This document shows, one piece after another, positions 8,682 to 16,756 of a DNA stretch of 64,000 bases. The stretch is taken from positions 79,055 to 143,054 of the forward strand of contig CAVYYD010000008.1 of assembly GCA_963772645.1 (NCBI GenBank), written 5' to 3'. How positions within the stretch are numbered: the stretch's first letter is position 1; each line of letters opens with the position of its first letter. This DNA comes from DASSQJ01 sp963772645 (GTDB lineage Bacteria; Actinomycetota; Actinomycetes; Actinomycetales; Dermatophilaceae). The notes below the pieces were generated by a model, which made no database searches, was not told the origin of the DNA, and was given only the letters and a program-made list of their open reading frames with translations. The translations under genes and the position numbers were made by a program.

Positions 8682-9596
8682 GTGTTCCGCAGCTCCAAGA
8701 CCGACAAGGCCAAGGATGCCGTCGCCTCCGGCGCCGAGGCCGTCAGCGACACCGCGCACGATGCCGCCGACCGGGCCGCCGAGGCCGCGGGCGCAGTGCG
8801 CGGACGGGCCAGCCAGGCCCGCCGCCAGACCGCCGACGCCGCCGACGCCCTCGCCCCCCGGGTGGAGGAGGCGCGCGAGCGGGCCGCCGACGCCGCCGAG
8901 CTGGTGCGCGTGAAGGCCGAGGAGGCCCTCGAGGAGCTCGGCCCGCGGGTGGAGCAGGCCAAGGACACCTTCATGGAGGACGTCCTGCCCAAGGTGATGG
9001 CGGCGCTGACCGCGATCGCCGCCAGCGCCGCGGCCGCCAAGGAGCAGGCCACCGAGGCCGCCGAGCGCGCCCCCGACGCCTATGCCGTGCTCAAGGGTGA
9101 CGCCACCGTGAAGTCCACGCGCGGCGGCAAGGGCAAGTGGGTGCTCCTCCTGGGCGCGGTCGCCGCCGGTGCCGCCGTCATGGCGTACCGCAAGAGCAAC
9201 GAGCGTCCCGACCCGTGGGCCACGGCCGGCTCCTACTCCCCGCCGAAGACCACCGGCCAGAAGGTCGACGAGGCCATCAGCACGGCCAAGGACAAGGCGG
9301 CCGAGGTCAAGGACGCCGCCACCGGAAAGGCCGCCGAGGCCAAGGAGGCGGCCGCGCAGAAGGCCGGCGCCGCCCGGGACACCGAGACCAAGGCCCCCGC
9401 CGCCAAGGCCGCGCCGGCGAAGAAGACGACGACCTCGAAGGAGGTGCCCGCGACGAGCACGACCTCCGAGGGTGCCGACCTCTCGACCCCGCACCTCGAC
9501 GAGGGCACCACCGAGGCGGGGTCCGACGGCGGTTCGACCGGGGGCGGTTCCACCGGCGGCGGTTCGACCACCGGGGGCTCCCTCGACAAGTCCTGA
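8682..9596 (+). CDS. Ala-rich coiled-coil membrane protein (DUF5324-like)
   Basis: 304 aa from a GTG preceded by GAGGAGGA (8671-8678). Residues 1-140 are Ala/Glu/Lys/Arg-rich amphipathic helix resembling apolipoprotein or LEA repeats. A transmembrane segment (KWVLLLGAVAAGAAVMAY) follows, then a second AKDKAAEVKDAA-type helix and a Gly/Ser/Thr-rich tail with repeated GGGSTGG. Streptomyces DUF5324 proteins have the same helix-TM layout and lie in the same neighbourhood, and mycobacterial CwsA occupies a similar locus. An envelope-structural role is inference. Confidence 0.8.
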   Translation: MFRSSKTDKAKDAVASGAEAVSDTAHDAADRAAEAAGAVRGRASQARRQTADAADALAPRVEEARERAADAAELVRVKAEEALEELGPRVEQAKDTFMEDVLPKVMAALTAIAASAAAAKEQATEAAERAPDAYAVLKGDATVKSTRGGKGKWVLLLGAVAAGAAVMAYRKSNERPDPWATAGSYSPPKTTGQKVDEAISTAKDKAAEVKDAATGKAAEAKEAAAQKAGAARDTETKAPAAKAAPAKKTTTSKEVPATSTTSEGADLSTPHLDEGTTEAGSDGGSTGGGSTGGGSTTGGSLDKS

Positions 9597-9623
9597 CCCG
9601 CCGGGGCAGGAACCCCTGACCCC

Positions 9624-9668
9624 CGGCGACGCCGGTCGGACCCGACGAGGGACCGGCCGGCGTCGCCG
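9624..9668. terminator. Terminator hairpin after the coiled-coil gene
   Basis: A perfect 12-bp inverted repeat, 9624-9635 against 9657-9668, with a 21-nt loop, 27 bases after the preceding stop. Confidence 0.65.
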
Positions 9669-9756
9669 CGTATCACCAGCAGACCGATCATCGCGCGCGG
9701 CACGTGGCGAGGGGACCCGGTCGTCTTCCGGGCCGGGCGGGTCGTTCAAGGTCAAG

Positions 9757-10080
9757 ATGGAGCGCCGCCGCCCCGACCCGGAGGGCGTGCGCGCCGCCGC
9801 GGCGCGCCTGGCCGAGGAGGTCCCCATCGCACAGGTGGTCCGTGCGTCGCCGGCACCGGGACGATCGTGCTGGCGGTCCCCGACGGGACCGACGTCCTCG
9901 AGCTCGCCGAGTGCACAACTACTCGGGGCCACCGACCCGGGCGCCCGGCTCGTCACCCTCCCCGGGATGGGCCACGACCTCACCGAGCCGTTGTGGCCCC
10001 GCGTCGTCGAGGAGGTCGCCGCGCACGCCCGGTCCTCGAGCGGCCAGGCGCAGCGCCCGGGCGGTCGCTCCGGGGGGTGA
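9757..10080 (+). pseudogene. Remnant of an alpha/beta hydrolase
   Basis: The last 40 codons read GARLVTLPGMGHDLTEPLWP followed by RVVEEVAAHAR, the His-containing C-terminal end of alpha/beta hydrolases. Upstream the frame is broken: a stretch reading MERRRPDPEGVRAAAARLAE continues, after a shift near 9840, as VAGTGTIVLAVPDGTDVLEL in another frame, then shifts back near 9915. The nucleophile elbow and most of the fold are missing. A decayed or heavily indel-affected gene; the parent family is certain only for the C-terminal part. Confidence 0.5.
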
Positions 10081-10111
10081 CAGGAGCCGCCCGACCAGCG
10101 ATGATGCCGTG

Positions 10112-11314
10112 ATGCGCGGACCGCAGGGGGTTCGGGCGGCAGTCTCGGCCGTGGCGGCCGTGGTGGTCGCCGTGCTGTCGTGCTCTCCGTCCGTGGCTGC
10201 GCCGACGCCCTCGCCCTCCCCGACGCCGTCCTCGTCCGGCACCCCGTCCCCGTCCGGGCCACCGTCCGGTTCGTCAGCATCGGCCTCGCCCGCACCGTCG
10301 CCCGGGCCGAGCGCACCGAGCGCCGCGGAGGTGGCCGCGGCCCGGGCTGCTGCCGACGAGGTGGCGGCGGAGGTGGCGAGCCTGACGGCGCGGCTCGACG
10401 CGGCGCAGACGCGCCTCGAGGCACTCCAGGAGCAGGTGGCGACGGCGGTCACCGACGACGAGCGGGCCCAGGAGCAGCTGGCCGACGCGGAGGCGGCCGC
10501 CCGCCGGGCGGTCGCGGCGCTGGGGGCCGCCTGGGAGGCACATCGGTCGGCTGACGACGCGGTGGCGGGGATGGCTGCCCAGCTCTACATGCAGGGCGGC
10601 TCGCTGCAGGACCTCACGACGCTGCTGCTCTCGCCACCGAACGTGATGTCCGACCTCGCGCTGGTCCTCGACGACGGTGCGGCCCGTGCGCGGCGGACCC
10701 TCGACGCCTCGGTGGCGGCCGAGTCCGAGGCTGCCGCCCGCGAGCGGGAGCTCAGCGCCGCCCGCACCGACCGGGAGGCGGCGGCCCGCCGGGCGCGGGA
10801 GTCGCGCGACGCGGCTCGAGCCGAGGCCGCGACGGCGGGCGCCGAGGCGGCGGCGCTGAGCAGCGAGCAGCAGAGGCTGTCGGCCCGGCTCGAGGAGCTG
10901 GAGCAGGGTGTCACCGAGCTCGAGCTGCGGCGCGCGGCCGCGACCGGGCTCGGAGTGGCAGACCTCGTGGGTCTCCAGGCGGGCGGCGGAGCCGGCGCCG
11001 GTCCGAGCGCGGCCCAGGACCTCGCCCGAGCCGCGATGCCCCGCTTCGGGTGGGACCAGACCTCCGAGTTCGCCTGCCTCGTCACGTTGTGGCAGAACGA
11101 GTCCGGCTGGAGCTGGAGTGCGACGAACCGCACCTCCGGCGCGTACGGCATCCCTCAGGCGCTGCCCGGCTGGAAGATGGCGAGCGCGGGCAGTGACTGG
11201 CTGACCAACCCGGCGACCCAGATCGCGTGGGGGATGGGGTACATCGCGAGCGTGTACGGCACCCCGTGTGACGCCCTCGCCGCGTTCACCGCGCGGTCAC
11301 CGCACTGGTACTGA
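10112..11314 (+). CDS. Secreted coiled-coil protein with C-terminal lysozyme-like/transglycosylase-type domain
   Basis: 400 aa. A signal peptide (AVSAVAAVVVAVLSCSPSVAA) precedes a Ser/Pro/Thr-rich linker, then two long Ala/Glu/Arg coiled coils (about 70-280, with an IgG-blocking-like arrangement seen in NlpC/P60 partner proteins). The C-terminal 90 residues contain LWQNESGWSWSATNRTSGAYGIPQALPGWKM, written here as one continuous family signature: catalytic-type Glu followed by the AYGIPQ segment of soluble lytic transglycosylase-like domains. Likely remodels peptidoglycan outside the cell. ATG 10112 chosen; GTG 10109 is also in frame and no clear ribosome site distinguishes them. Confidence 0.82.
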   Translation: MRGPQGVRAAVSAVAAVVVAVLSCSPSVAAPTPSPSPTPSSSGTPSPSGPPSGSSASASPAPSPGPSAPSAAEVAAARAAADEVAAEVASLTARLDAAQTRLEALQEQVATAVTDDERAQEQLADAEAAARRAVAALGAAWEAHRSADDAVAGMAAQLYMQGGSLQDLTTLLLSPPNVMSDLALVLDDGAARARRTLDASVAAESEAAARERELSAARTDREAAARRARESRDAARAEAATAGAEAAALSSEQQRLSARLEELEQGVTELELRRAAATGLGVADLVGLQAGGGAGAGPSAAQDLARAAMPRFGWDQTSEFACLVTLWQNESGWSWSATNRTSGAYGIPQALPGWKMASAGSDWLTNPATQIAWGMGYIASVYGTPCDALAAFTARSPHWY

Positions 11315-11368
11315 ACGGCGCTGGGCCCACCGGCGCGAGCGCCGGCCGCCTCGATGGCGCCGCCCCGT

Positions 11369-11659
11369 TCAGCCGTCCTCGAAGATGGCCAGCAACGAGG
11401 CGATGGGGACCATCGACTCCGCCGGGTGCCGTAGGTGCCGCTGCGGGTCGAGGCGGTAGACGTTGCGCCGTCCGACCCGCTCCTTGCTGATGTAGCCGGC
11501 CGCCTCGAGGTCACCGAGGATCGACACCGCCGCGCGCTCGCTGATCCCGACCTCCTCGGCCAGGTCCCGGACCCGGGCCTGCGGGGAGCGGCTGATCGCG
11601 ACCAGCACGTGCCCGTGGTTGGTGAGGAAGGTCCAGCGGCGCTGGCCGGCGTCGTCCAC
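11369..11659 (-). CDS. Small winged-helix transcriptional regulator
   Basis: About 96 aa from a GTG at 11659 that removes a non-family extension. One MarR/ArsR-type winged helix: VRDLAEEVGISERAAVSILG is the helix-turn-helix, and EAAGYISKERVGRRNVYRLD forms the wing. There are no cysteine or metal-ligand clusters, so the signal is not evident. It is divergent from the DabB-DabA fusion gene with only 93 bp between starts, so it most likely controls that promoter and itself. Single-domain HTH proteins next to bicarbonate or anion transporters occur in other Actinobacteria; the effector is unknown. Confidence 0.82.
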   Translation of the reverse strand: MDDAGQRRWTFLTNHGHVLVAISRSPQARVRDLAEEVGISERAAVSILGDLEAAGYISKERVGRRNVYRLDPQRHLRHPAESMVPIASLLAIFEDG

Positions 11660-11715
11660 GGGGTCACCGTAGCGGCGCCGCGCGGCGGTCCGACCTTCGA
11701 CACGGTGTACCGCGG

Positions 11716-11743
11716 TTGACACATGAACTGTAATACATGCAAT
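11716..11743 (+). promoter_or_regulatory. Promoter and operator candidate for the Dab fusion gene
   Basis: TTGACA at 11716-11721 is a perfect -35. A 16-bp spacer leads to TGCAAT (11738-11743, 4/6 match to TATAAT). The spacer contains the palindrome TGTA-A-TACA (11729-11737), an unusually AT-rich patch that could be the operator of the divergent winged-helix protein. Predicted transcription start is about 11750, so the GTG at 11753 would be essentially leaderless. Confidence 0.55.
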
Positions 11744-11752
11744 GGTGTGCAC

Positions 11753-14700
11753 GTGACCTGGTTCGCCGCGCCTCGCGCCCTCGCCCTCCTCGCTCTCGCC
11801 ACCGGTGCGCTCGCCGTCGTCCCGGCGGCCGCGGACCGGCCGGTCGACGGCAGGCTCACGCTCCCGGCCGCCCTCGGGTGGGACTGGCGCCTCGACGTCG
11901 TCGCGTCAGTGCTCCTCGTCTTCGTCGGCGCCCTCGGCTGGGTCGTCGCCCGGTTCAGCGCCGTCAACCTCCGGGGGCGCGGCCGGGCACGGGACGTCGC
12001 ACTCCTGCTCTGCGGGGTCCTCCTCTCACTCGTCCTCATGGCCGTGAGCGCCTCGATCGTGGCGTTCGCCGTCGGCTGGACCGTGAGCGGGCTGCTCGTC
12101 ACGGCGCTCATCGCCCGGGCCGGCACCGACCGCGCCCCGGCCGCCGCCCGTGCCGTGCGCCGTTGGCTGCTCGCCGGCGACGTGGCCCTGTGGCTGGCCG
12201 TCTGGCTCTGGGCCGCGTGGCTCCCGACGACCGACCGCGGGCAGCTCACGCTCACCGCATCCGGGTGGCAGGTGACCCTGGTGGCCGCACTGCTCGCCGT
12301 CGCCTGCGTCGTGCGCAGCGGCCTGGTGCCGGCGCACCGGTGGCTGCCGGAGACGGCCGAGGCCCCGTCGCCGGTGTCGGCGCTGCTCCACGCCGGCATC
12401 GTCAACGGGGCCGGGATCCTCGGGGTCGTGGCGTGGCCGGTGTTCGCGGCCAGCCCGGCCGTCCTCGCGGCCCTGCTCGTCCTCGGCCTCCTGACGATCG
12501 CCGTCGGCGCCTGGTCGGGCGTGGTGCGGCGCGACGTCAAGGGCCGGCTCGCCTGGTCGACGAGCACCCAGATGGGGTACATGGTCGTCCAGCTCGGGCT
12601 CGGCCTGCCGGCCATGGCGCTGATGCACCTCGTGGCGCACGGCTGCTACAAGTCGTGGCTCTTCCTGCGGGCGGGGGGTGCCGTCGAGCGCCACCGGAAC
12701 CGGTGGTCGGCTCGGCGGCGGCCCGCCCTCCAGGCCCTTGCGGCGGCGGCCGCGGCGGCCGGGCTGGCCCTGCTCGGGGCGCCCGCCGCCGAGCGGGTCC
12801 TCGCCGGCCTGGGTCCCACCGCCCTCGTGCCCCTCCTCGTCGCGGTGACCGCCGTCCTGCTCGGCGGCTGGCAGGCAGCCGGCCTGGACCGCGTCACCCT
12901 GCCGGTGGCCGGGCTCGTCGTGGCCGTGGTCGGGGCGGTGGGCGCCGGCTACCTGTGGATGATGGTGGGCTGGGAGGCGCTCCTGCGCCCGGACCTCACC
13001 CCGACCGCGGTCTGGACCGGCCCGGTCGCGTCCGGCCTCGTGCTCGCCGCGGGCGTCGCCGGCGCCGCCGTGCTGGCCGGCTGCCGCCGGCTCGCCACCC
13101 GGCCCGACGGCCCGTTCGCCCTCGCCCTGCTGCCGATGTCCCTGGCCCCCGGGCGGCGGGTCCGCGGGGCCGTCCCGCTCGACACCGAGCCGACCGGGCC
13201 CGGCCACCAGCCGTCGGCTCGGGACCTGGCCCGCGTCGTCGAGACGGTGACGGCCGCCGCCGCCACGACCGGGGCCGCCTGGCCGCTCGGGGCGATGGTC
13301 GCCGCGAACCCGCTGGCCGGGGTCGAACGGCTGCCGTTCGCCGACGCGGTCGAGCTCGCCGAACGCGTTCACGGGACCAGGCTGCGGCCCTCCCTGCGGT
13401 ACTTCCTCGCCCTGCACGACGCCGGCCGGGTGACTGACACCGACCTCGCGGCCGCGCTCGACCCCGACGACGCCACGCCCGCGCCGTGGACTCCCTCGAC
13501 CCTCGTGGCCGAGACCCGGCGGCTGGCCGCCGCGGAGGGGCGAGACGCCGACGGGAAGCCGGGTGACCGGCTGCACGACCGCGCGGCCGGCGGCGACCTG
13601 CGGCTGGCCGGCCTCGTCACCGAGCACGCGAACGTGTGGACCCAGCTCGCCTGGTCGAGCGCCGGCACGGTCGACCGTCCCGAGGGCGCCGGGTCCACCG
13701 GTGTGGCCGGTGCGCGGAGCGGCGGACCCGGCCCGTTCACGATGTGGCGTCGGGCCGCGAGCCACCGTCGCTACGACCGGGTCACCGGCATCCGCGGCGC
13801 CTCGTCCTGGGTCCGGGCGCTACCCGCCGACCCCGCGGCGGCGATCTGGGCCCTGGCGTCCATGGCCGGGGCCGACGGGCCGGACCTCGAGCGGCTCGTG
13901 TCCGCGACCCTCGCCACCGGTCCCGGCTGGGCGGCGCACGCCGCCTGGCGGGCGCGCGAGGAGGGCTGTCCGGCAACGCTGCTGGAGCTGGTCGCGCTGC
14001 GCCTCGCGCACGACCTCCTGTTCACCGTGGCGACGGCCCCTCGGTCCCGCTCCGGGGCCGCGGGCGCCGCCACCGCCACCGGCAGCGCGGCGCCCGAGCA
14101 GCCCTCGGCACCCGCCGTGCCGGCCCGCGCGGGCGAGCGCGAGATCGAGCTCGGCCTCGTCTGGCAGCGAGCCCTGGAGGTCGGCGCCCGGCAGTGGCTC
14201 CTGGACGGCATCGACCGCACCCGGCCCGTCGGTGACGCCGACCGGGCCCGGCTCCGACGCCGACCTGCGAGCCAGTCGCTCTGGTGCATCGACGTCCGGT
14301 CCGAGCGGATCCGGCGCCACCTCGAGGCCGTCGGGGACCACGAGACGTTCGGGTTCGCCGGGTTCTTCGGCGCGGCGGTGCGCTACGTGGACCCGGACGG
14401 CGCCGGGCACGACCTCTGCCCCGCCCTGGTCCGCCCCACCCACGTCGTCTCCGCCGCTGCCCGGCCGCTCCGGTTCGCCGAGGCCGTGCACCGGACCGCG
14501 ACGTCGGTCAGCCGTCACCCGCTGGGTGCCCTCGCGGTCGCCGAGGGCGGCGGGTTCCTCGCCGGACTGACCAGCCTGGCCTCCCTGCTGCGCCCCGCCT
14601 GGGTGCGCCGCCTGGTGCGCTCGGGCACGCCGCAGGGGGCTCGGGTCGCCACCGGTGCGCAGGTCCTCGCCGGCCTGACGCTGCAGGAACGCGTGGACCT

Positions 14701-15754
14701 CGCGCACTCCGCGCTCCTCGCCACCGGACTCGTCGACGGCTTCGCTCCCGTCCTGCTCGTCTGCGGGCACGGCGCCACGGTCGAGAACAACGCGTTCGCG
14801 ACCGCGTACGACTGCGGTGCGTGCGGCGGGCACCCGGGCGCGGTGAACGCCGTGGTCCTGGCGCGCTCGCTCAACGACCCGCAGGTCCGGGAGACGCTGG
14901 CGGCCCGAGGGGTCACCATCCCGGCGGACACCGTCGCCGTCGCCGCGCTGCACGACACCACGACCGACCGGGTCGCGCTGCTCGACCCCCTCGACGCGCC
15001 CGACCTGCTGCGGGACCTCGAGGTGGCCGGGACCCGCGCCGCCCACGAGCGGCTGCGGCTGCTGCCACCGCGGCGGCGCCGGGAGGGAGCGCGCCAGCTG
15101 CGGCACCGGGCGGCCGACTGGTCGGAGCCGACCCCCGAGTGGGGGCTCGCCGGGAACGCGGCCCTCGTCATCGGGCCACGCCGGCTCACCCGGGGCGCGG
15201 GCCTCGGCGGCCGGGTGTTCCTGCACTCCTACGACGCCGACCTCGACCCCGACGGCGCGGTCCTCGAGCAGCTGCTCACCGCGCCGCTCGTCGTCGCCCA
15301 GTGGATCAACGCCCAGTACTACGCCTCGGCCGTGGCCCCGCACCTCTTCGGAGCCGGGGACAAGACGACCCACAACGTCGTCGGCGACGTGGGCGTCCTC
15401 ACCGGCGCCCGTGGCGACCTGCGGACGGGTCTGCCGTGGCAGGCCCTGTTCCGGGGCGACCCGTCCGACCCCGGGGCGCCCGGGGTGCCCGGAGTGCTCG
15501 CCCACGAGCCGTTGCGCCTCAGCGTCGTCGTCGCCGCCGACCCCGACCTGGTCGCCGCGGTCGTCGTCCGGCACGAGAACCTGCGTCACCTCGTGGCGCA
15601 CGAGTGGATCACCCTGCTGGCCCTCGCCGCCGACGGACGGTTCGCGGTGCTCGGCCGCGACCTCCGCTGGCGCCCATGGACCGGGGATGCCCGCTCCACC
15701 CCTCCGACCGAAACCACCGCCACCGCGCGGCCCGTCCCCCAGGAGCAGCGATGA
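11753..15754 (+). CDS. dabA: DabB-DabA fusion: inorganic-carbon (bicarbonate/CO2) accumulation protein
   Basis: 1333 aa. Residues 1 to about 465 are a polytopic NuoL/MrpA-like proton-channel half (RSGLVPAHRWLPETAEAPSP, STSTQMGYMVVQLG), equivalent to DabB. Residues about 490-1333 are DUF2309/DabA, a beta-carbonic-anhydrase-like cytoplasmic domain. Zinc and catalytic residues are in place: Cys845 and Asp847 in LWCIDVRSER, His1006 in VCGHG, Cys1021 in YDCGACGGHPG; the His-to-Cys spacing of 15 equals that in Halothiobacillus DabA (H524-C539). DAB complexes hydrate CO2 to bicarbonate using a cation gradient; they are usually two proteins. GTG 11753 is chosen from the promoter position; ATG 11723 lies between -35 and -10. 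Overlaps the next start by 4 bases. Confidence 0.9.
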   Translation: MTWFAAPRALALLALATGALAVVPAAADRPVDGRLTLPAALGWDWRLDVVASVLLVFVGALGWVVARFSAVNLRGRGRARDVALLLCGVLLSLVLMAVSASIVAFAVGWTVSGLLVTALIARAGTDRAPAAARAVRRWLLAGDVALWLAVWLWAAWLPTTDRGQLTLTASGWQVTLVAALLAVACVVRSGLVPAHRWLPETAEAPSPVSALLHAGIVNGAGILGVVAWPVFAASPAVLAALLVLGLLTIAVGAWSGVVRRDVKGRLAWSTSTQMGYMVVQLGLGLPAMALMHLVAHGCYKSWLFLRAGGAVERHRNRWSARRRPALQALAAAAAAAGLALLGAPAAERVLAGLGPTALVPLLVAVTAVLLGGWQAAGLDRVTLPVAGLVVAVVGAVGAGYLWMMVGWEALLRPDLTPTAVWTGPVASGLVLAAGVAGAAVLAGCRRLATRPDGPFALALLPMSLAPGRRVRGAVPLDTEPTGPGHQPSARDLARVVETVTAAAATTGAAWPLGAMVAANPLAGVERLPFADAVELAERVHGTRLRPSLRYFLALHDAGRVTDTDLAAALDPDDATPAPWTPSTLVAETRRLAAAEGRDADGKPGDRLHDRAAGGDLRLAGLVTEHANVWTQLAWSSAGTVDRPEGAGSTGVAGARSGGPGPFTMWRRAASHRRYDRVTGIRGASSWVRALPADPAAAIWALASMAGADGPDLERLVSATLATGPGWAAHAAWRAREEGCPATLLELVALRLAHDLLFTVATAPRSRSGAAGAATATGSAAPEQPSAPAVPARAGEREIELGLVWQRALEVGARQWLLDGIDRTRPVGDADRARLRRRPASQSLWCIDVRSERIRRHLEAVGDHETFGFAGFFGAAVRYVDPDGAGHDLCPALVRPTHVVSAAARPLRFAEAVHRTATSVSRHPLGALAVAEGGGFLAGLTSLASLLRPAWVRRLVRSGTPQGARVATGAQVLAGLTLQERVDLAHSALLATGLVDGFAPVLLVCGHGATVENNAFATAYDCGACGGHPGAVNAVVLARSLNDPQVRETLAARGVTIPADTVAVAALHDTTTDRVALLDPLDAPDLLRDLEVAGTRAAHERLRLLPPRRRREGARQLRHRAADWSEPTPEWGLAGNAALVIGPRRLTRGAGLGGRVFLHSYDADLDPDGAVLEQLLTAPLVVAQWINAQYYASAVAPHLFGAGDKTTHNVVGDVGVLTGARGDLRTGLPWQALFRGDPSDPGAPGVPGVLAHEPLRLSVVVAADPDLVAAVVVRHENLRHLVAHEWITLLALAADGRFAVLGRDLRWRPWTGDARSTPPTETTATARPVPQEQR

Positions 15755-16680
15755 CCACGACGACGACCTCTCCCTCCCGCGTCCTCGGGCCCGCGCCGGC
15801 TCAGGTGTGGACGGCGGCCAGCTACACCGGCCGCCCGGTGGCGATCGCGACCAGGCACGGCAAGGCCGCCGCCCTGGGGCCGGTCTTCGCCGCCGCCGGG
15901 CTGCACCTCGTCCCGGTCGAGGTGGACACCGACCGGCTCGGCACCTTCACCGGGGAGGTGCCCCGGGCCGGGAGCCTGTTCGAGACCGCGACGGCGAAGG
16001 CCAGGCTCGGCGCCGAGGCGAGCGGGCTCGCCCTGAACCTCGCCTCGGAGGGCGACTTCGCACCCGATGCGAGCGGCCTGGTCGTGGTCCAGCGGGAGGC
16101 GGTGGCCCTCGTCGACACCGAGACCGGCCTCGTCCTCGTCGGGCGTGCTGCGGGATTCGCCCCCTGGGTCAGGTCGTGGACGGTGGCCGCAGGTGACGAC
16201 CTCGACGCCCTCGCAGGCCAGGTCGACCTCGCCCGGCACCGGCTCGTGGTCCGTCCGGAGCCGGGCCGGGACGCGGCTGCGGACCGTCGGCCGTCGGGCG
16301 GGAGCCTCGGCGCCGGCACCACCACGGGGATCGACGGGCTCACCGGCCTGCGCGAGGCGGTCCGCCGTGCCGCGGAGCTTGCCCCGCGGGTGCGGGTGGA
16401 GACCGACCTTCGGTCGCACGTCTGCCCGATGCGTCACACCGTGATGGTGGAGGCCGCCGAGGACCTCCTCCGCCGGCTGCACACGACGTGCCCGGGGTGC
16501 CACCGTCCGGGCTTCGGGCCGGAGGAGCGCACCGGAGGCGCACCGTGCGCGGACTGCGCCACCACGACCGACGTGCCGAGCCACGTCGTCGAGCGCTGCC
16601 CCTCCTGCGACCACGTCGAGACCCGGCGGGTGGGCCCCCCGACGGCCGACCCGGCACGGTGCCCGGCGTGCAACCCGTGA
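15751..16680 (+). CDS. DUF6671 family protein with C-terminal zinc ribbons
   Basis: 309 aa, translationally coupled to the Dab gene (ATGA at 15751-15754, AGGAGC box upstream). The N-terminal two-thirds (TGRPVAIATRHGKAAALGPV, then ASEGDFAPD) match the DUF6671 family as I recall it. The C-terminal about 90 residues hold three CxxC pairs (CPGC, CADC, CPSC) and a final CPAC, suggesting two zinc ribbons. Cytoplasmic, function unknown. Its coupling to the carbon-uptake gene suggests a regulatory or assembly role, but that is inference. Confidence 0.78.
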   Translation: MTTTTTSPSRVLGPAPAQVWTAASYTGRPVAIATRHGKAAALGPVFAAAGLHLVPVEVDTDRLGTFTGEVPRAGSLFETATAKARLGAEASGLALNLASEGDFAPDASGLVVVQREAVALVDTETGLVLVGRAAGFAPWVRSWTVAAGDDLDALAGQVDLARHRLVVRPEPGRDAAADRRPSGGSLGAGTTTGIDGLTGLREAVRRAAELAPRVRVETDLRSHVCPMRHTVMVEAAEDLLRRLHTTCPGCHRPGFGPEERTGGAPCADCATTTDVPSHVVERCPSCDHVETRRVGPPTADPARCPACNP

Positions 16681-16756
16681 CCCCTCCCCGGCACAGCCGA
16701 CCGGGGCGCCCGAGGTCGGGAGGCGTCGCTCACGCCATGGCGGGTACAGGCGGGGC

